Source: Clitoria ternatea (lineage: Eukaryota > Streptophyta > Magnoliopsida > Fabales > Fabaceae). Taken from it: 64,000 nucleotides of DNA. Every line of letters starts with the position of its first letter. The stretch's first letter is position 1. Positions 37,501 through 49,055 of the stretch are shown here, one piece after another. The stretch covers positions 45,058,501-45,122,500 of the forward strand of contig CM075675.1 of NCBI GenBank assembly GCA_037962975.1, in the 5' to 3' direction. The notes under the pieces are model-generated. The model made no database searches and was not told where the DNA came from. It was given only the letters and a program-made list of their open reading frames with translations. Made by a program: the position numbers and the translations under genes.

Positions 37501-40500
37501 AAAATGTTTCGTTTTTCACTACTGTACTTAAAGAGCACTTTTCATTGATAAATTCTCAGACAAAGAAGGCCTTGATGTGGTTGTCTAACATTTCAGCAGA
37601 CAAGCTTGCAGGAATGGAAACAAATGGCATAAGGGGTCCTATTTTAAGCTCTTGCCCTGTGTCTAATGGATATTTGAATGCATACCACAAAATATTTCAT
37701 GCCTTTGGCCTCTTAAAGAATGTGGAGAAAGGTGTGTGCAAGTGGTACTACCCTCAAAATCTTAACAATTTGAGTTTTGACGTGGCTGCCCTTGGCATGG
37801 CTCTCCGTGAGCCATTAGATTTTGTTAGATTATACTTGTCAAGAGCAACCCTGGTAGTCGTTCCAGCAAACTTGGTTGATCATTGGAGAACACAAATAGA
37901 AAAGCATGTGAGACCTGGCCAGTTGCGGGTGTATGTTTGGACCGATCATCAGAAGCCATCTGCACATTGTCTTGCTTGGGACAATGATGTTGTCATCACC
38001 ACTTTTAATCGTTTAAGTGCAGAGTGGGGTCCACGTAAAAGGAGTGCTTTGATGCAAGTGCACTGGTTTAGGATAATTTTAGATGAAGGGCACACTCTTG
38101 GCTCTAGCCTAAACTTAACAAACAAGCTGCAAATGGCTATTTCGTTGATATCTTCAAATCGATGGATATTAACTGGAACTCCAACACCTAATACTCCTAA
38201 TAGCCAACTTCCACATCTACAACTATTGCTAAGGTTCCTTCATGAAGAAGCTTATGGACTGAATCAAAAGGCATGGGAAGCTGGCGTGCTTAGGCCATTT
38301 GAGGCAGATATGGAGGAAGGAAGGTCTCGTCTGTTACATTTACTCCACAAATGCATGATTAGTGCAAGAAAGATAGATTTACAAAGCATTCCACCATGCA
38401 TCAAGAAAGTTGTTTTCCTAGATTTTAATGAGGAGCATGCTAGAAGTTACAATGAGTTGATACTTACGGTTCGGCGTAATATATTGATGGCTGATTGGAA
38501 TGATCCTTCTCATGTTGAGAGTCTACTGAATCCAAAACAGTGGAAATTTCGTACTGCAACTATGAAAAATGTCAGGCTTTCATGCTGTGTTGCTGGACAT
38601 ATTAAAGTTACGCATAATGAAGAAGATATTCAAGAAACGATGGATATGTTAGTACACAGTGGTCTGGATCCAAGTTCAGGAGAGTATACTTCCATAAGAT
38701 ATAATCTCTTGTATGGTGGTCATTGTGTCAGGTAGTACTTGGGTTTTGTTCTTTCTTTGGCTTAGCTTTCTTCTGGTTGTTGATGGTGATTATTTATTTT
38801 GTTTTAAATAAATTATGAAGGTGCAAGGAATGGTGCCGCCTTCCTCTCATTACACCATGTCGGCATCTTTTGTGTCTTGATTGTGTTTCTAAAGACAATA
38901 CAAAATGTACTTATCCAGGCTGTGGTAAATTATATGAGATGCAGAATAGATTACCCCGACCTGAAAATCCTAAGCCGAAGTGGCCTGTACCCAAAGATCT
39001 TATTGAGTTACAACCTTCTTATAAGCAGGCAGGGTTTTTAATGAACTCAATTGGCATTCATTTTTTCTTGTTCTGGTTTATATTCCTAAACCTGCAATCT
39101 TGATTGTTGAATGCACAGGATAATTGGAATCCTGATTGGCAATCAACGTCTAGTAGTAAAGTCTCCTATCTCGTTCAGAGGTTAAAAGCTTTGCAAGGAA
39201 CCAATGAAGAGATGAGCTTCAATACAGACAATAGCAATGATGAGATGAATATTGAGAATAGTTTCTCTTTGCATAGAACAGATGCCAAATCATCATTTCA
39301 GGAATGTTCTATTGGTAGCACTAAGACCAATTTGAACCCTGAGAAAGTTTTGATATTTTCTCAATTTCTTGAGCATATACATGTCATTGAACAGCAGGTG
39401 TTTTTTCTGTGCCACCTTTTTGGTGTAATCTTGAGTGCATTGTTTCTATTTTATTTTTTGGCATCTGGTGGATCCCTTTGCAAAAGGTCAAACTATTTAA
39501 CTGGATTTCTCTTCGCAGTTGACTATTGCTGGAATCAAATATACTGGAATGTATAGCCCAATGCATTCCAGTAACAAGGTTAAATGTTGGAATTCTCAAT
39601 TAATATTTCTGAAAATTTAAATTTACTTTAGTTTTCTGACCTTTGGTTAATTTACTTTTCCCTTTTCCAGAAGAAGTCATTAGCCATGTTCCAGCATGAC
39701 TCAAATTGTATGGCACTTCTGATGGATGGAAGTGCTGCATTGGGTCTTGACCTGAGTTTTGTGACACATGTATTTTTAATGGAGCCAATTTGGGACAGAA
39801 GGTAAGGTTACTGAATCAATCCAATTGTATGTTCAAATGTGGATATAAAATTATAATTGTTTTTAGGGCTGGGGGATAAATTGATTTTGAAAAAATTGGA
39901 ATTTTTACATTTTAAAATTATCTTCTTAAGCTGAGTCTAGTAACATTTTCTGGCATCAATGCTTTGGCATTTGAATTTTGTATACACATCTTCCAATACT
40001 GTTCTTTTCCATTTTGAGATTCAAGGTGCACTAAGTTGTTCATAAAGTGATTGGCGGTGAATCTTTTGTTAGCCCGTTATGCTGGATCCTTGTACTGACT
40101 CAAATTTCCACTTTTGTCCGATCTAATTATCTTCCTACTTAATCTTGTCAGTATGGAGGAGCAAGTAATTAGTCGTGCTCATCGTATGGGAGCTTCTCGT
40201 CCTATTCATGTGGAAACATTAGCAATGCGTGGTACAATTGAAGAGCAAATGCTAGAATTTTTGCAGGTGATTCTGTTACTTGAACTATGTTACATGATCC
40301 TAAATGAATTTAACAGTTTAACATGTGATCATGGGTCTATTTGAATGCCTCGTTTGTTAACTCTGTCCTTCATGCATGAAAATTTCCCCCTCCTTGAACA
40401 CTTTTGTGTTGTTTATTGTTATTACTAGCATCATCAACATTATTCATGATCAATTTGTTGATATTTAACCAGGATGCTGATAAATTTAGAAGATTGTCAA

Positions 40501-40652
40501 CTAAAGATGTTGCCAAGTCTGAAGATGACAGTGGGGGACGAGGATATAGATCATTGCATGATTTTGCTGAAAGCAGTTATCTACTGGAACTAAGATTTGT
40601 GTATACTAATTTGGAAACTCCAGAAGGTTTGTGCACTGTGATTTTGCCCTAA
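25175..40652 (+). CDS. F-box/CW/SNF2 helicase-like protein, orthologue of At3g54460 (8 exons)
   Basis: Coding exons: 25175-25593, 36131-38731, 38821-39028, 39119-39397, 39519-39578, 39671-39801, 40152-40266, 40473-40652. Together 3993 nt, 1330 residues, all junctions in phase. The length is close to the Arabidopsis protein as I recall it. Domains: plant-specific N-terminus (exon 1); F-box about 226-265 (DDVLTKILASLGPMDLTRVS); SNF2 Walker A at about 335-340 (EPGLGKT); CW zinc finger about 530-575 (WIQCDACHKWRKL, WFCSMNTDP); DEGH box near 791; LTGTPTPN; RING-like Cys cluster from 1008 (CKEWCRLPLITPCRHLLCLDC); helicase C half about 1150-1260 (VLIFSQFLEH, GLDLSFVTHVFLMEP, ISRAHRMG). The product is likely a nuclear ATP-dependent chromatin protein with possible ubiquitin-ligase contacts; the CW domain would read methylated histone H3K4. 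Activity is inferred from domains only. The last exon may alternatively splice at 40626. Confidence 0.93.
25994..26245. repeat. 122-bp tandem duplication in intron 1
   Basis: A block around CTTTCCTTAATAGTGAAAAA starts at 26021 and again at 26143, followed by near-identical sequence through GTAATTAATGATGTTACTAC. Few differences, so the duplication is recent or converted. Confidence 0.85.
26770..27206. mobile_element. PIF/Harbinger-type MITE, 431 bp
   Basis: The element is 26773-27203. Ends GGGAGTGTTTGGTA and (inverted) GTGCATGTTTGGTA match at 11 of 14 positions. A TTA trinucleotide is duplicated at both sides (26770-26772 and 27204-27206), as PIF/Harbinger elements do. No transposase. Confidence 0.75.
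27207..29915 (+). other. Intron 1 sequence, no gene recognised
   Basis: Contains a 29-bp triple repeat (28501-28587), homopolymer runs, and no frame with family resemblance. Confidence 0.6.
28501..28587. repeat. Three tandem 29-bp units
   Basis: Units CTAATCTAATTAATTAGAGA + TAACTCTAT at 28501, 28530 and 28559; the middle one has TTACTTAG instead of TTAATTAG. Confidence 0.95.
30123..33212 (+). mobile_element. hAT transposon (3074 bp) nested in the Stowaway MITE
   Basis: The element is about 30131-33204. Ends TATGGTTAGCAGAAAC and (inverted) CAAGGTTGTTAAAAC are weakly paired. Flanking 8-mers AGGGAGAC (30123-30130) and AGAGAGAC (33205-33212) agree at 7 of 8. It encodes a broken hAT transposase on the plus strand, the same strand as the host gene. 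The 8-bp repeat and the transposase class agree. Confidence 0.75.
30667..32967 (+). pseudogene. hAT transposase with BED finger and DUF659 (dead)
   Basis: Begins MSSSGGPSSGG at 30667. A BED-type finger is seen as VLCKFCKKENAGVYRLKHHL (about 30841-30900). A T-run shift near 31186 breaks the frame. DUF659 follows, with a stop in place of the Trp of TDGW (31315-31317), then VTDNAANYKATG and TPCAAQCIDLMLED. A stop occurs within 31803-31835 (MFTSKEW region). Introns with GT/AG ends are recognisable at about 32040-32130 and 32529-32620. The hAT dimerisation block shows LSLTCSSSGYERNWSAFE. Part of the central region seems deleted. It cannot make a working enzyme. Confidence 0.85.
33382..36130 (+). 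other. 3' part of intron 1 with possible LTR fragment
   Basis: About 34480-35694 has LTR-like text, ending GGGGGTGTTACA at 35694, which resembles the ends of the large-LTR gypsy units here. No start or target duplication was found, so this is tentative. Nothing else is recognised. Confidence 0.35.
39029..39118 (+). other. GC-AG intron 3 of the F-box/SNF2 gene
   Basis: Exon 3 ends SYKQ at CAG (39026-39028), followed by GCAGGG; exon 4 opens GATAATTGG after TGCACAG. Joining gives SYKQ-DNWNPDWQ, which fits the family. The first GT downstream (G|GTTTTT) would create a stop on joining, so a GC donor is the only in-phase choice seen. Confidence 0.85.
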
Positions 40653-43560
40653 CTTTTTTTGTTGGGAAAAGATTCAACAGAAAGACGTGGTATAAAGGTT
40701 GCGATTTTCGGAAGTAGTTTTTATTTTTTATCTTAAGTTCTGAATTGTTTGTGAAATTTTAGCTAAAACCAAAAAGTGTAAAGGTTGCAATGTTCAGAAG
40801 TCACTTGTTGAAAATATTGCATGTGCCTTTTGTTGAAGCTTATGGCATGCCTAGACCTCCAAGGGAGACACCATCTCTTCTCTCTAATTTCCCTTAGCAA
40901 ATTGTATGTTTTTTAAAACTGGATTTATGATAGGTATTTGTACTTAAATGAATTCTTCTTATACTTTATCCTATTAATTTTTGTCTGGTAAATTTTATGA
41001 TAATTTTCTTTTACTTTTGCTCCAGGTGTATGATTGATCATCATCAACTACTGAGTACTGACTAATTTTCTTTGAGAAAGTCTTATGGACATCCTACAAG
41101 TTTGCACCTTCTTGAATATCGCTTTACCTTTTGAATATTTAGCCTTGCAAGTGCTCAACTAATGATGATAGATGGTTCCATATGCACTAGAAGGGGAAAA
41201 CTTTTTTGATTTTTGGTATAGCATCATGGAGCTATTTGTAGCATCACTTCTCTTTTGCCATTTCCAGGTGAAATACTGCAAGGGTCCGTGCATATTCTTT
41301 TGTAAAGGATTAAGTCTAGTTGATTTGATGTGATCTGGTAGACATTTCGGAGCATAGAATTTTGGTTGAAATTGATTTTTGGGATTTAAAAAAGTCAATT
41401 GAAAAAAAAAAACATAACCCCACCCCAGCAAGTGGTGATATTCTGTATGTATTGATTCCATTCTATGCAGCTAATATTGTAATTAGTCACGAGCACAGTG
41501 CTTATTAGTCAATGAAAATTCCAGTTAAATTAGCAATTGAAGAAGGCGATAAGGTTTCTTTAGATATATTTTCATGTCCCGAGTTTTCAATTGATTATGC
41601 TTTATAGGTAAGCATCAGCCTACAAGATGTATTAAACTTGGTTAAATTACTCTTTACAACCTCTGTTCCAAAACTAGAGATTTTAAATTTGTTTCCATAA
41701 CTGCTGTTGATTAAGTTCAGAATTCCACCGTCGAGTGTCAGGGTGTATAATGAATCTTATTATCCACCTATCTTTCCATGTGTTCACCGAGTCCCCTGAC
41801 CCTTTCTTTCACAAAGCGCCCTCCAAGAGTAGCTTGGTCTATAACCAATGCACACCCCACTCAATTCAATATTTTTCTCATTAAACCCCAAGCTGCCATT
41901 TTGTTTTGGTTGATCTCAACCCATGTATTTTCCTACTCTCCAAATCGTCTTCCCAATAGAACTCGTTATAATTAGGGATTGTTTGGATCACTGTCTTGAT
42001 GGGCACTTCTCTCCCCACTCTAGGCACAATCTTCTCCTTCCATTCCACCAACTAGCTGCTACTAAACACCTTTCGGTTGCATAACATCTCGGATTTGTTC
42101 AAATTCATCTTTTCTCCAGAAGCTTCTTCATAGCCTCCTGCGTTGCCCAGACAAAAATTGAAAAAAGCACCTTTTCTGCTAATAAATAAATAAATAACTT
42201 CTCTATTATTTTAAAATCTTTTATTTTTAACTTTAAAGTTGGGCCAAACGATGTCCCAATCTTCATTTCTCCCTCTGCTCATTTCTTTGTATTGATAAAA
42301 TGATATTAGTGAAAAAGTGGAACCACTGTATGAACAATTAAAAAGAGAAATAAAATTTATCTTCTTTTATCTCTAGGCAAATAGAAATAGAGATAGTATG
42401 ATTTGATTGTAATTTATTTAACAACTTTTACGAAGGGATGGAGTGTTACTCAAAATATTTGTAATCAGAATTTGAAAATTAGAATATGATCGGAATATGA
42501 AATTTTTTATATTATAAATAAAGCTAATAGATTATTCTTTAGCTAACTTTTATTTTTCTATTTTATACTTATCAATTAATTACTTTAAATATATTAACTA
42601 CTATAAATAATTTCATATTTTTTGTCAACTTTACTTAAAAAATAATTATTTTAACAATTTAAATGAACTAGATAATCTTAAAATTATTTTTCATTTAATA
42701 AATCTAAACATATTAATCGATTATATCAATAAACGTTTATTAAAATAATCTAATCTATATTATATTATAAAACAGGTCATATGCCACGGTACTTGCATAT
42801 AATGTTCCAAAAATTTCCAAAAACAAATATAATACTACCCATCAACTTGTTCAAAACACATTCTTCCAAGGTACCTGCGATGTCCACCCTGCAGGGTTGA
42901 TAAGTTTATATTCCAACTTTATTTTTAATAATATCTATTATTTCATCCACCAAAAAGTATTAATATTTACAATAAAATATTATTCTTTATTTTATTTATT
43001 ACTTTCTAGAACATCACCATTTATTAAATATAAATTGATTTAGTTATTAACTAAAACAAATTAGCTTTTACAATAAGATATCATTCTTTTTTTAATACAT
43101 ATTTAAATACACATTTATTTTATTTTTAAAGAAATAAAAAACTTAAGAACTTAAATAAAATTATAATAAAAATATTATATAAATTTTTTAACTGTTATTA
43201 TATTTTATATAGTTATATTATAAACAAAATTATTTTATGTTTATTTTTATTTAATTATTTTTATATAAATGTTCACATAATTTAAAGTCTTCATAATATA
43301 ATTACTAAAAAAATAATATAAAAAACTCTTTCTATTACTCTCATATTTATAGTATTGTAACTTATATTGTTATAGTTGATACAAATTATAAATTTTGAAA
43401 AATTAATTTATAAAATATAAAATATATTATTTATTTATATAATATAATTTTAAGTATTTTAATTTTATAAATAATTGATCATTTATATTATATAATTTAA
43501 AGCTTTATAATATGATTATTATAAAATAATATCAAACTACTCTTTGTAATACCAATTGGT
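40653..43560 (+). other. 3' flank of the host gene and AT-rich intergenic DNA
   Basis: The 3' UTR probably extends to roughly 41.1-41.5 kb. 41.6-42.2 kb is unassigned. 42.4-43.5 kb is extremely AT-rich with TA-rich words and no gene. Confidence 0.5.
42440..42780. mobile_element. Degenerate second copy of the 26.8-kb Harbinger MITE, inverted
   Basis: The reverse complement of 42650-42725 parallels 26843-26935 (ATTGATTA...ATGTTTRGAT...AATAATTTTAA). The edges are worn and no TTA pair could be confirmed. Confidence 0.4.
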
Positions 43561-44640
43561 TGTGGTTGGCAACACCCACTGAAATTATGGGAAGAGTAAT
43601 AGAAAACTGATAGGTGAAAAAACTGGTCTCAATGGTAAACTGGTAGCTTACTAGCAAAGGCAATGGTAGGAAAATTATATATGTCGTCGTGGGAGCCGAA
43701 TGGAAGTCTAATGGTCGAAATCGGGTCAAGGGACATACTCCTATTTTCCAAATAGGAAGGGGCATCATATATGCTAATCTCTCTCCAAAAAAGGTAAAAG
43801 ATTGTGAAATACATGTAATGGCTAATATGAGCCGCACACAACATGCAAGCTACGATGCGTTCAAAGATAATAGGAGTGGTTCCACTAGGATCTTGGTATT
43901 TGTGTGAACGCTATATTGGAGCAGGTTTTGATGATGTCAAACAAGGTCTTAGTGATGGCAAATAAAGCTTCAAATGATGTCCGTTTTGATGATGTCATTT
44001 TTAATGAAAAGCTTTAAGAAAAGGTTTCACAAACCTTAGTTTGAAAGACTGTTTGAAGATAGTTTAGATGATGTTTCATTTGAGGTTTCAAAAAGTTTTT
44101 TATGTAATAACAGACAAATAAAAAGAGGTTTGTAAAATAGTTTTAAGGAAAATAGATCAACACCAGAAAAATATTATATTGGTTCACCCCATAAACAAAA
44201 GGCTACGTCCAGTTCATGTTTGTCCCAACAGGAGTTTATATAAAGCAAATCCACTTAGCTATGCCTACAAAATAATGATACAAGTATTCTTTCTTGACTT
44301 AACTTCTTCAGGCTAATTCACAACCACAAGTATTCTTTCAACAAGACTCTTCAGGCTCTACAACATACAGTAGTATAAAAGGTGTTTTTGGTTGAGTCTA
44401 ATAAACAAAATTTTGAGGGACTTTAAACTTTTAACAATTGAACAATATGTCCAGGATATGAAACAAGTAAAGCTCAATGGAAATTGTTTACATGAATTCT
44501 GATGTCCCCTTATCAATTCCTAGAGTTTACCCCGGGGTGTGATTAAAATCAGAGTAAATTTTTCACTTTTGAGACCTCCCCGACAATAAATGATAGGAAC
44601 CTAAAGGCTATGTCACCCAACCATTCAGAATCCTTCAAAT
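43561..44640. other. Unassigned, with Copia/SIRE-like LTR text
   Basis: 43910-44420 contains TTTTGATGATGTCAAAC and GTTCACCCCATAAAC/GCTACGTCCAG words of the kind found in SIRE-like LTRs. No ends or target repeats were found. A short open frame at 43689-43907 has no recognisable domain. Confidence 0.35.
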
Positions 44641-46960
44641 TATATGTATGTTTACCTAAAATCTCGTTTGAGCGAGAATCCCTTCGCTTGAGCGAGAATC
44701 CCTTCGCTTAAGCGAGATAACATAATCTCGCTTGAACGAGGATCCTCTCACTTGAGCGAGGATCCTCCCTCTTGAGCGAGAATTCTCTAGAAGCTCCTCC
44801 ATAGAATCTCGCTCAAGCGAGTTGCTTGAGCGAGATCCCTCCAGAGACCTCATCGATGGATACACTAAGGATCTTGCTTTAGCAGGATTCCTCTCGCTTA
44901 AGCAAGAGCTTATTCTCCCTTAAACAAGAGCTTATTCTCGCTTGAGCGAGAATGTTCTAGAGACATCACTTAAAATTTCCCAGGAACTGGCCCAAGCAAG
45001 CTCTATCTCGTTTGAGCGAGAAATTCAGCTTTTTGGCCCCCTAGCCAACTTCCTTACACTCTATCTTGCTCATTTTAACTCCAATTGCTATAAAACTTCA
45101 TGAGTACTATCTACTATTTATTTTGGACCTACAAGCACAGTCTGTACTGAAAAATCCATCCAAATCACAAAGATATGTGCTAAAATATAGTTTAGTATTA
45201 TTTCTAATAACTTCATCATTAAAACCAAACCAAATGCAATACACTAGGGGTTTCCTTGCACACATGGATCATAAATACCTATATGGTTCTACCAATGTCT
45301 TTCGGGGATTTTGAATCCTATTGGAACTTAATTTCACCTTCAGTTGGTTCAATTCCACTATTTCACTCAAATTAAAACCCTTAACATCAACTACTTACAA
45401 TATAATGCAACATTAAACATCAAATGTAGTTTTAATCACATGCATTTCATGCCATTTAGAGTGTCTACCATTCAAACTACTGATACTTCATTTTAGTTCT
45501 TGTCAAGATCCACTATGTTATACTTGCCATCCATATGAAATTAACTCAATGCCTTCCAACTGTATTATGCACACACATATGCTGCATCACACAATTTCCT
45601 GCTCATATTCATGCATAAACTAAATGGCTCAATGCCATATATAGTCCCTGATCATCAATCAGTATACTACTTACTTATGCACTATGTCATCATCATATGT
45701 ATATGCATATATAATCCATCAATCATAACCACTAAATAGACCACCAAGAGATGCCTCATGCATCCTTCACACACTTCCATAATCATTAAAATGAATATAC
45801 TCATCAATCATGAACAATATACATTATCAAACACCATATACGCATAAATTCACATAGACATCATTATAGCTACAAATACTCAAAACATAACTTAACACAT
45901 ACATATATACATTTACATATATACATCAAAATTTAATGTCCTTGGCATTGCTCCCAACTCATCTAGTACTAGTCTCCACGACGTCTGCAATGTCCTTGTC
46001 TTCAGTCACTAAAAACCACAGTAAGGGAGAGTGGCTGACAATACAAATCAATGCAAATAATATATATTTCCGGGAAAAGCGTAACACAACCCAATGTGTA
46101 TTAAATCATATTTAATTGACTCATCTCCATTTCTTTTCAATATCATACATAATTTATCAATCTCATCAGCATAATAATTAACCACTCACATTCACAATAT
46201 TACAATTACTCATCAGATCTCATCATCAATTCAAATAAGGTCACCGTCGACTCTCAATAAATAATAATGTATGACTCTCTAGAATCCAGATACTAAAGCC
46301 AGAGGGTGCCCATGTGAGGAAGAAGTGGAACTCACAAAGTGATCATTGAGTAGACAACAACTGATCCGGGATGGTAACCAGGGTCTAGACCGAGGTCCAG
46401 AAACACCACGCCATGTCATTAAAAAAGCTGGCAAGTCTATGACTGAGGTACGAAACCATTAGTTAAATTCGGATTCCTCCCTTAACCCCGGCCCGTTACT
46501 GACAATCAGACAGCGAGTCAGAAGAGGTATGGGTAACCTGACCGTGCAGACACTGTATCAACAATAAGTTAGGAAGATGGTCAAATCACTTCCAAAGCTA
46601 AGGTAAACACTATAAATACAACTCATTTATTACTAAAGAAGGATCTGAACTAATCTTATAAGTTACCTCCGTAATACCATATTACCTTAGTGACTGTACT
46701 GACTTAAGCATCGGAGAATCTTATGCAGGTACACCTCTAGTGTGGTCTTTGACTCCAGTACGAATTAAACATCAAAAGCCACATTTACTTGAAGAACCTC
46801 GTATTCCCACCGAACCTAGGTGCATAATACCGTACTCCACTGAGACGGTGTAAAACTGAGAGTTAGTGAGGTAACTATGGTCAGGGTGCTTAAACTTTGA
46901 CCCCGGTTAAGACATTCAACTCTTGACCCTGGTTCCAGAACAAAACAACAACCTACGTGT
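44641..46960 (-). mobile_element. Fragment of a large-LTR gypsy LTR
   Basis: Its landmarks follow the same order as the 13348-17863 unit: palindrome array (44663-44834), CCAATTGCTATAAAACTTCA near 45082, a CA/AT-rich stretch, CAGTCACTAAAAACCACA near 46003, then a segment with CTCTCTAGAATCCAGATACT. Neither end is identifiable and the right part seems cut near 46960. Confidence 0.5.
44663..45020. repeat. CTCGCTTGAGCGAG near-palindrome array, 20-bp period
   Basis: 14-bp copies start at 44663, 44683, 44703, 44727, 44747 and 44767 (steps 20, 20, 24, 20, 20). An inverted-sense copy CTCGCTCAAGCGAG stands at 44808 with a partial copy right after it. Further variants occur at about 44870-44955 and 45007-45022. 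Confidence 0.9.
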
Positions 46961-47229
46961 GAAAGAGCAAGTGATGCTCATGTGTACACCATGATACTTG
47001 TGGATGAAAAAAAAGTAAGACTTCCATTGGAGGAAGATGAGCATTCAGTGTATGATTCATATTTGAGGGAAAGTGTTGGAAATCAAGTATGAATAGTATG
47101 AATAAAGAAGTCTTACATCAGATAGATATAGGCAAATGAAAAGGTTAATAAGTAGATGGACCCATGCATCTAATGTTAATTGGTTTTGGGTTGCAAGATG
47201 GTGTCCTATACTTGTTGGCTCAATTGTCT
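46961..47229. other. Unassigned short stretch
   Basis: Contains GAGGGAAAGTGTTGGAAATC (47067-47086), which looks like a polypurine tract and LTR start, but the opposite end was not found. Confidence 0.3.
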
Positions 47230-47735
47230 AAACTCCCCTAACAACTTCTAGTGAGCCATTCTATTCTTAGAGTAAAGGAATGTTGAAGGAAAAACCAGAT
47301 CGTAGGGTGGCTAGAGAGTTGGTACCTTCAGTTCTTAGAGCATGAGTGCCAAAACATTCCCTTATCTGTAAGATTCTATCTTCCTCTACTTTTTTAGATC
47401 TCTAGAAAAGAGAAGCTGTGGCTTATGTATGAGGAAATCCTAGATAATGAAGAGTCTTATTGGCTTTAATTGTCCTGTGATAATTAGATTAATTTAGGAG
47501 ACCAAAATACTAGCTTTTACCATAGGCATGCTTTAAATTGGAGGGTAAGAAATAGGGTTGTTGGAGAAAAGTCTGGAAAATGTTGAATCATTTAAACCAA
47601 AATTCATGAGATTTGTTGATAATCAACATTGCGCAGTCTAATTTAAATAAAGTCATATCATATTGTTGTTTGATATGGGTGTTCAAGTGTTTCAGGAAAC
47701 ATAAGGCTTAAGCTACAAAAGAAAGAGAGAGCTCA

Positions 47736-47950
47736 TGCATAGAAAGTTTATGCATTAAAAGTCTGGAAGACTTAATCGTAACTTGAACTCTTCAATCCAA
47801 GACAAAAGAAGAATCTAAAAGGTCTGGCATTTCTCTTTAAATATGCATAGAAAGTTTATGCATCAAAAGTCTAGAAAACTTGATCGTAACGTGAACATCT
47901 TAATCCAAGACAAAAGGAAGAGTCAAAAGTCTGGTAACTCATTTCAGAAG
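47736..47950. repeat. 108-bp tandem duplication in solo LTR
   Basis: TGCATAGAAAGTTTATGCAT begins at 47736 and 47844, each followed by related text through AATCCAAGACAAAAG. The 20-mer is itself nearly palindromic. Confidence 0.85.
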
Positions 47951-48956
47951 AGACTCTTGTAATAGAATAACTTACCAGACCCAGACTCAAACAGAATCAG
48001 ACTCGGTCATCTCCCTTCAAACCTTTAGAAGTGGTCTAATACATGAAGCATCAACGGTCATAAATCATCTCCATCAAAAAGCCAAATGAAAAGATTTGTG
48101 AAAAAGAAGATTAACTAAACAAGGTGGATTCCAGTTCAAAAGCATATAAAGTTTCATCCCTATCTCACGCATTCAGAGATTCTTTGACTCTAAATTTTCC
48201 CTCTTGGTGTAACTGGTGCTACATCTAGCCCACCTACGACTGCACTCTTCTAAAAAACTCTCGTATTGAGATTGCGTGTTCTGACGTCTCTCTCTAGCAA
48301 CAAAAGCTTTTACCTGTTATGCAACCTCTTCAAGAAAGGCTTTTGTCCTTCATACAACTACTCTCTCAACAATTATATAATTGACAAACCTCTTCCTGAG
48401 ATCAACAAGATGATCCTATATATGAAAATCAATCTCTTCATTAGATTGTGCTCTCGAGAAGAAAAAGAAAAAATATTAAAAGAGAGTTAAATAAATATGA
48501 AGAGTTGGAGCAGATCAAGGAACATATGAGAGTACGAAGAATAGCTCAGTAAGAAAAATGGAGAAAAATACAAGAGACAGTTATATGAGCTTGTATGCAT
48601 AAACAGTGAGATTATATGACTCTAAAGAAAAGAAAAGAAGAAAGAAGAGTCATATAAAAAGAGAGGAGAAAGAGAGAGAGCTTGTGAGTTAAATAAACTT
48701 ATCTCACACTCACAAGCTCTAGTCGTCGATAAGCTGTTAAAAGAGGAAGGCTTATCTTATGTTAATTCTTTCTATCCTTTGTAGATACAGGTCTGGTACG
48801 TTACCAGACTCTGTTAGTGTGGGAAACACTTTGGCCTGAAGAGGCTTTTGAAAGAATACTCGGGGTCTGAGCCAAGAATGACTCATGAAAGAATACTTGG
48901 GTTTTCCCTAGGAGTAGGTGCGTGTAAAAAAATACTCGAAAGCATAGGGTGTGCTT

Positions 48957-49055
48957 AGGCCAGAAGTGGTCGGACTCTAGAATACTCAGAGGCCAGGAGT
49001 GGTTGGACTCTAGTATACTCAGAGGCCAGGAGTGGTCGGACTCTAGAATACTTAG
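48957..49055. repeat. Three tandem 33-bp units
   Basis: Units beginning AGGCCAGRAGTGGTYGGACT start at 48957, 48990 and 49023. Weaker relatives (AGAATACTCGGGG) occur upstream from 48845. Confidence 0.92.

Noticed and set aside
41159..41461. Minus-strand 100-codon frame downstream of the host gene
   Set aside because: No recognisable domain, low-complexity start, likely antisense of the 3' UTR.
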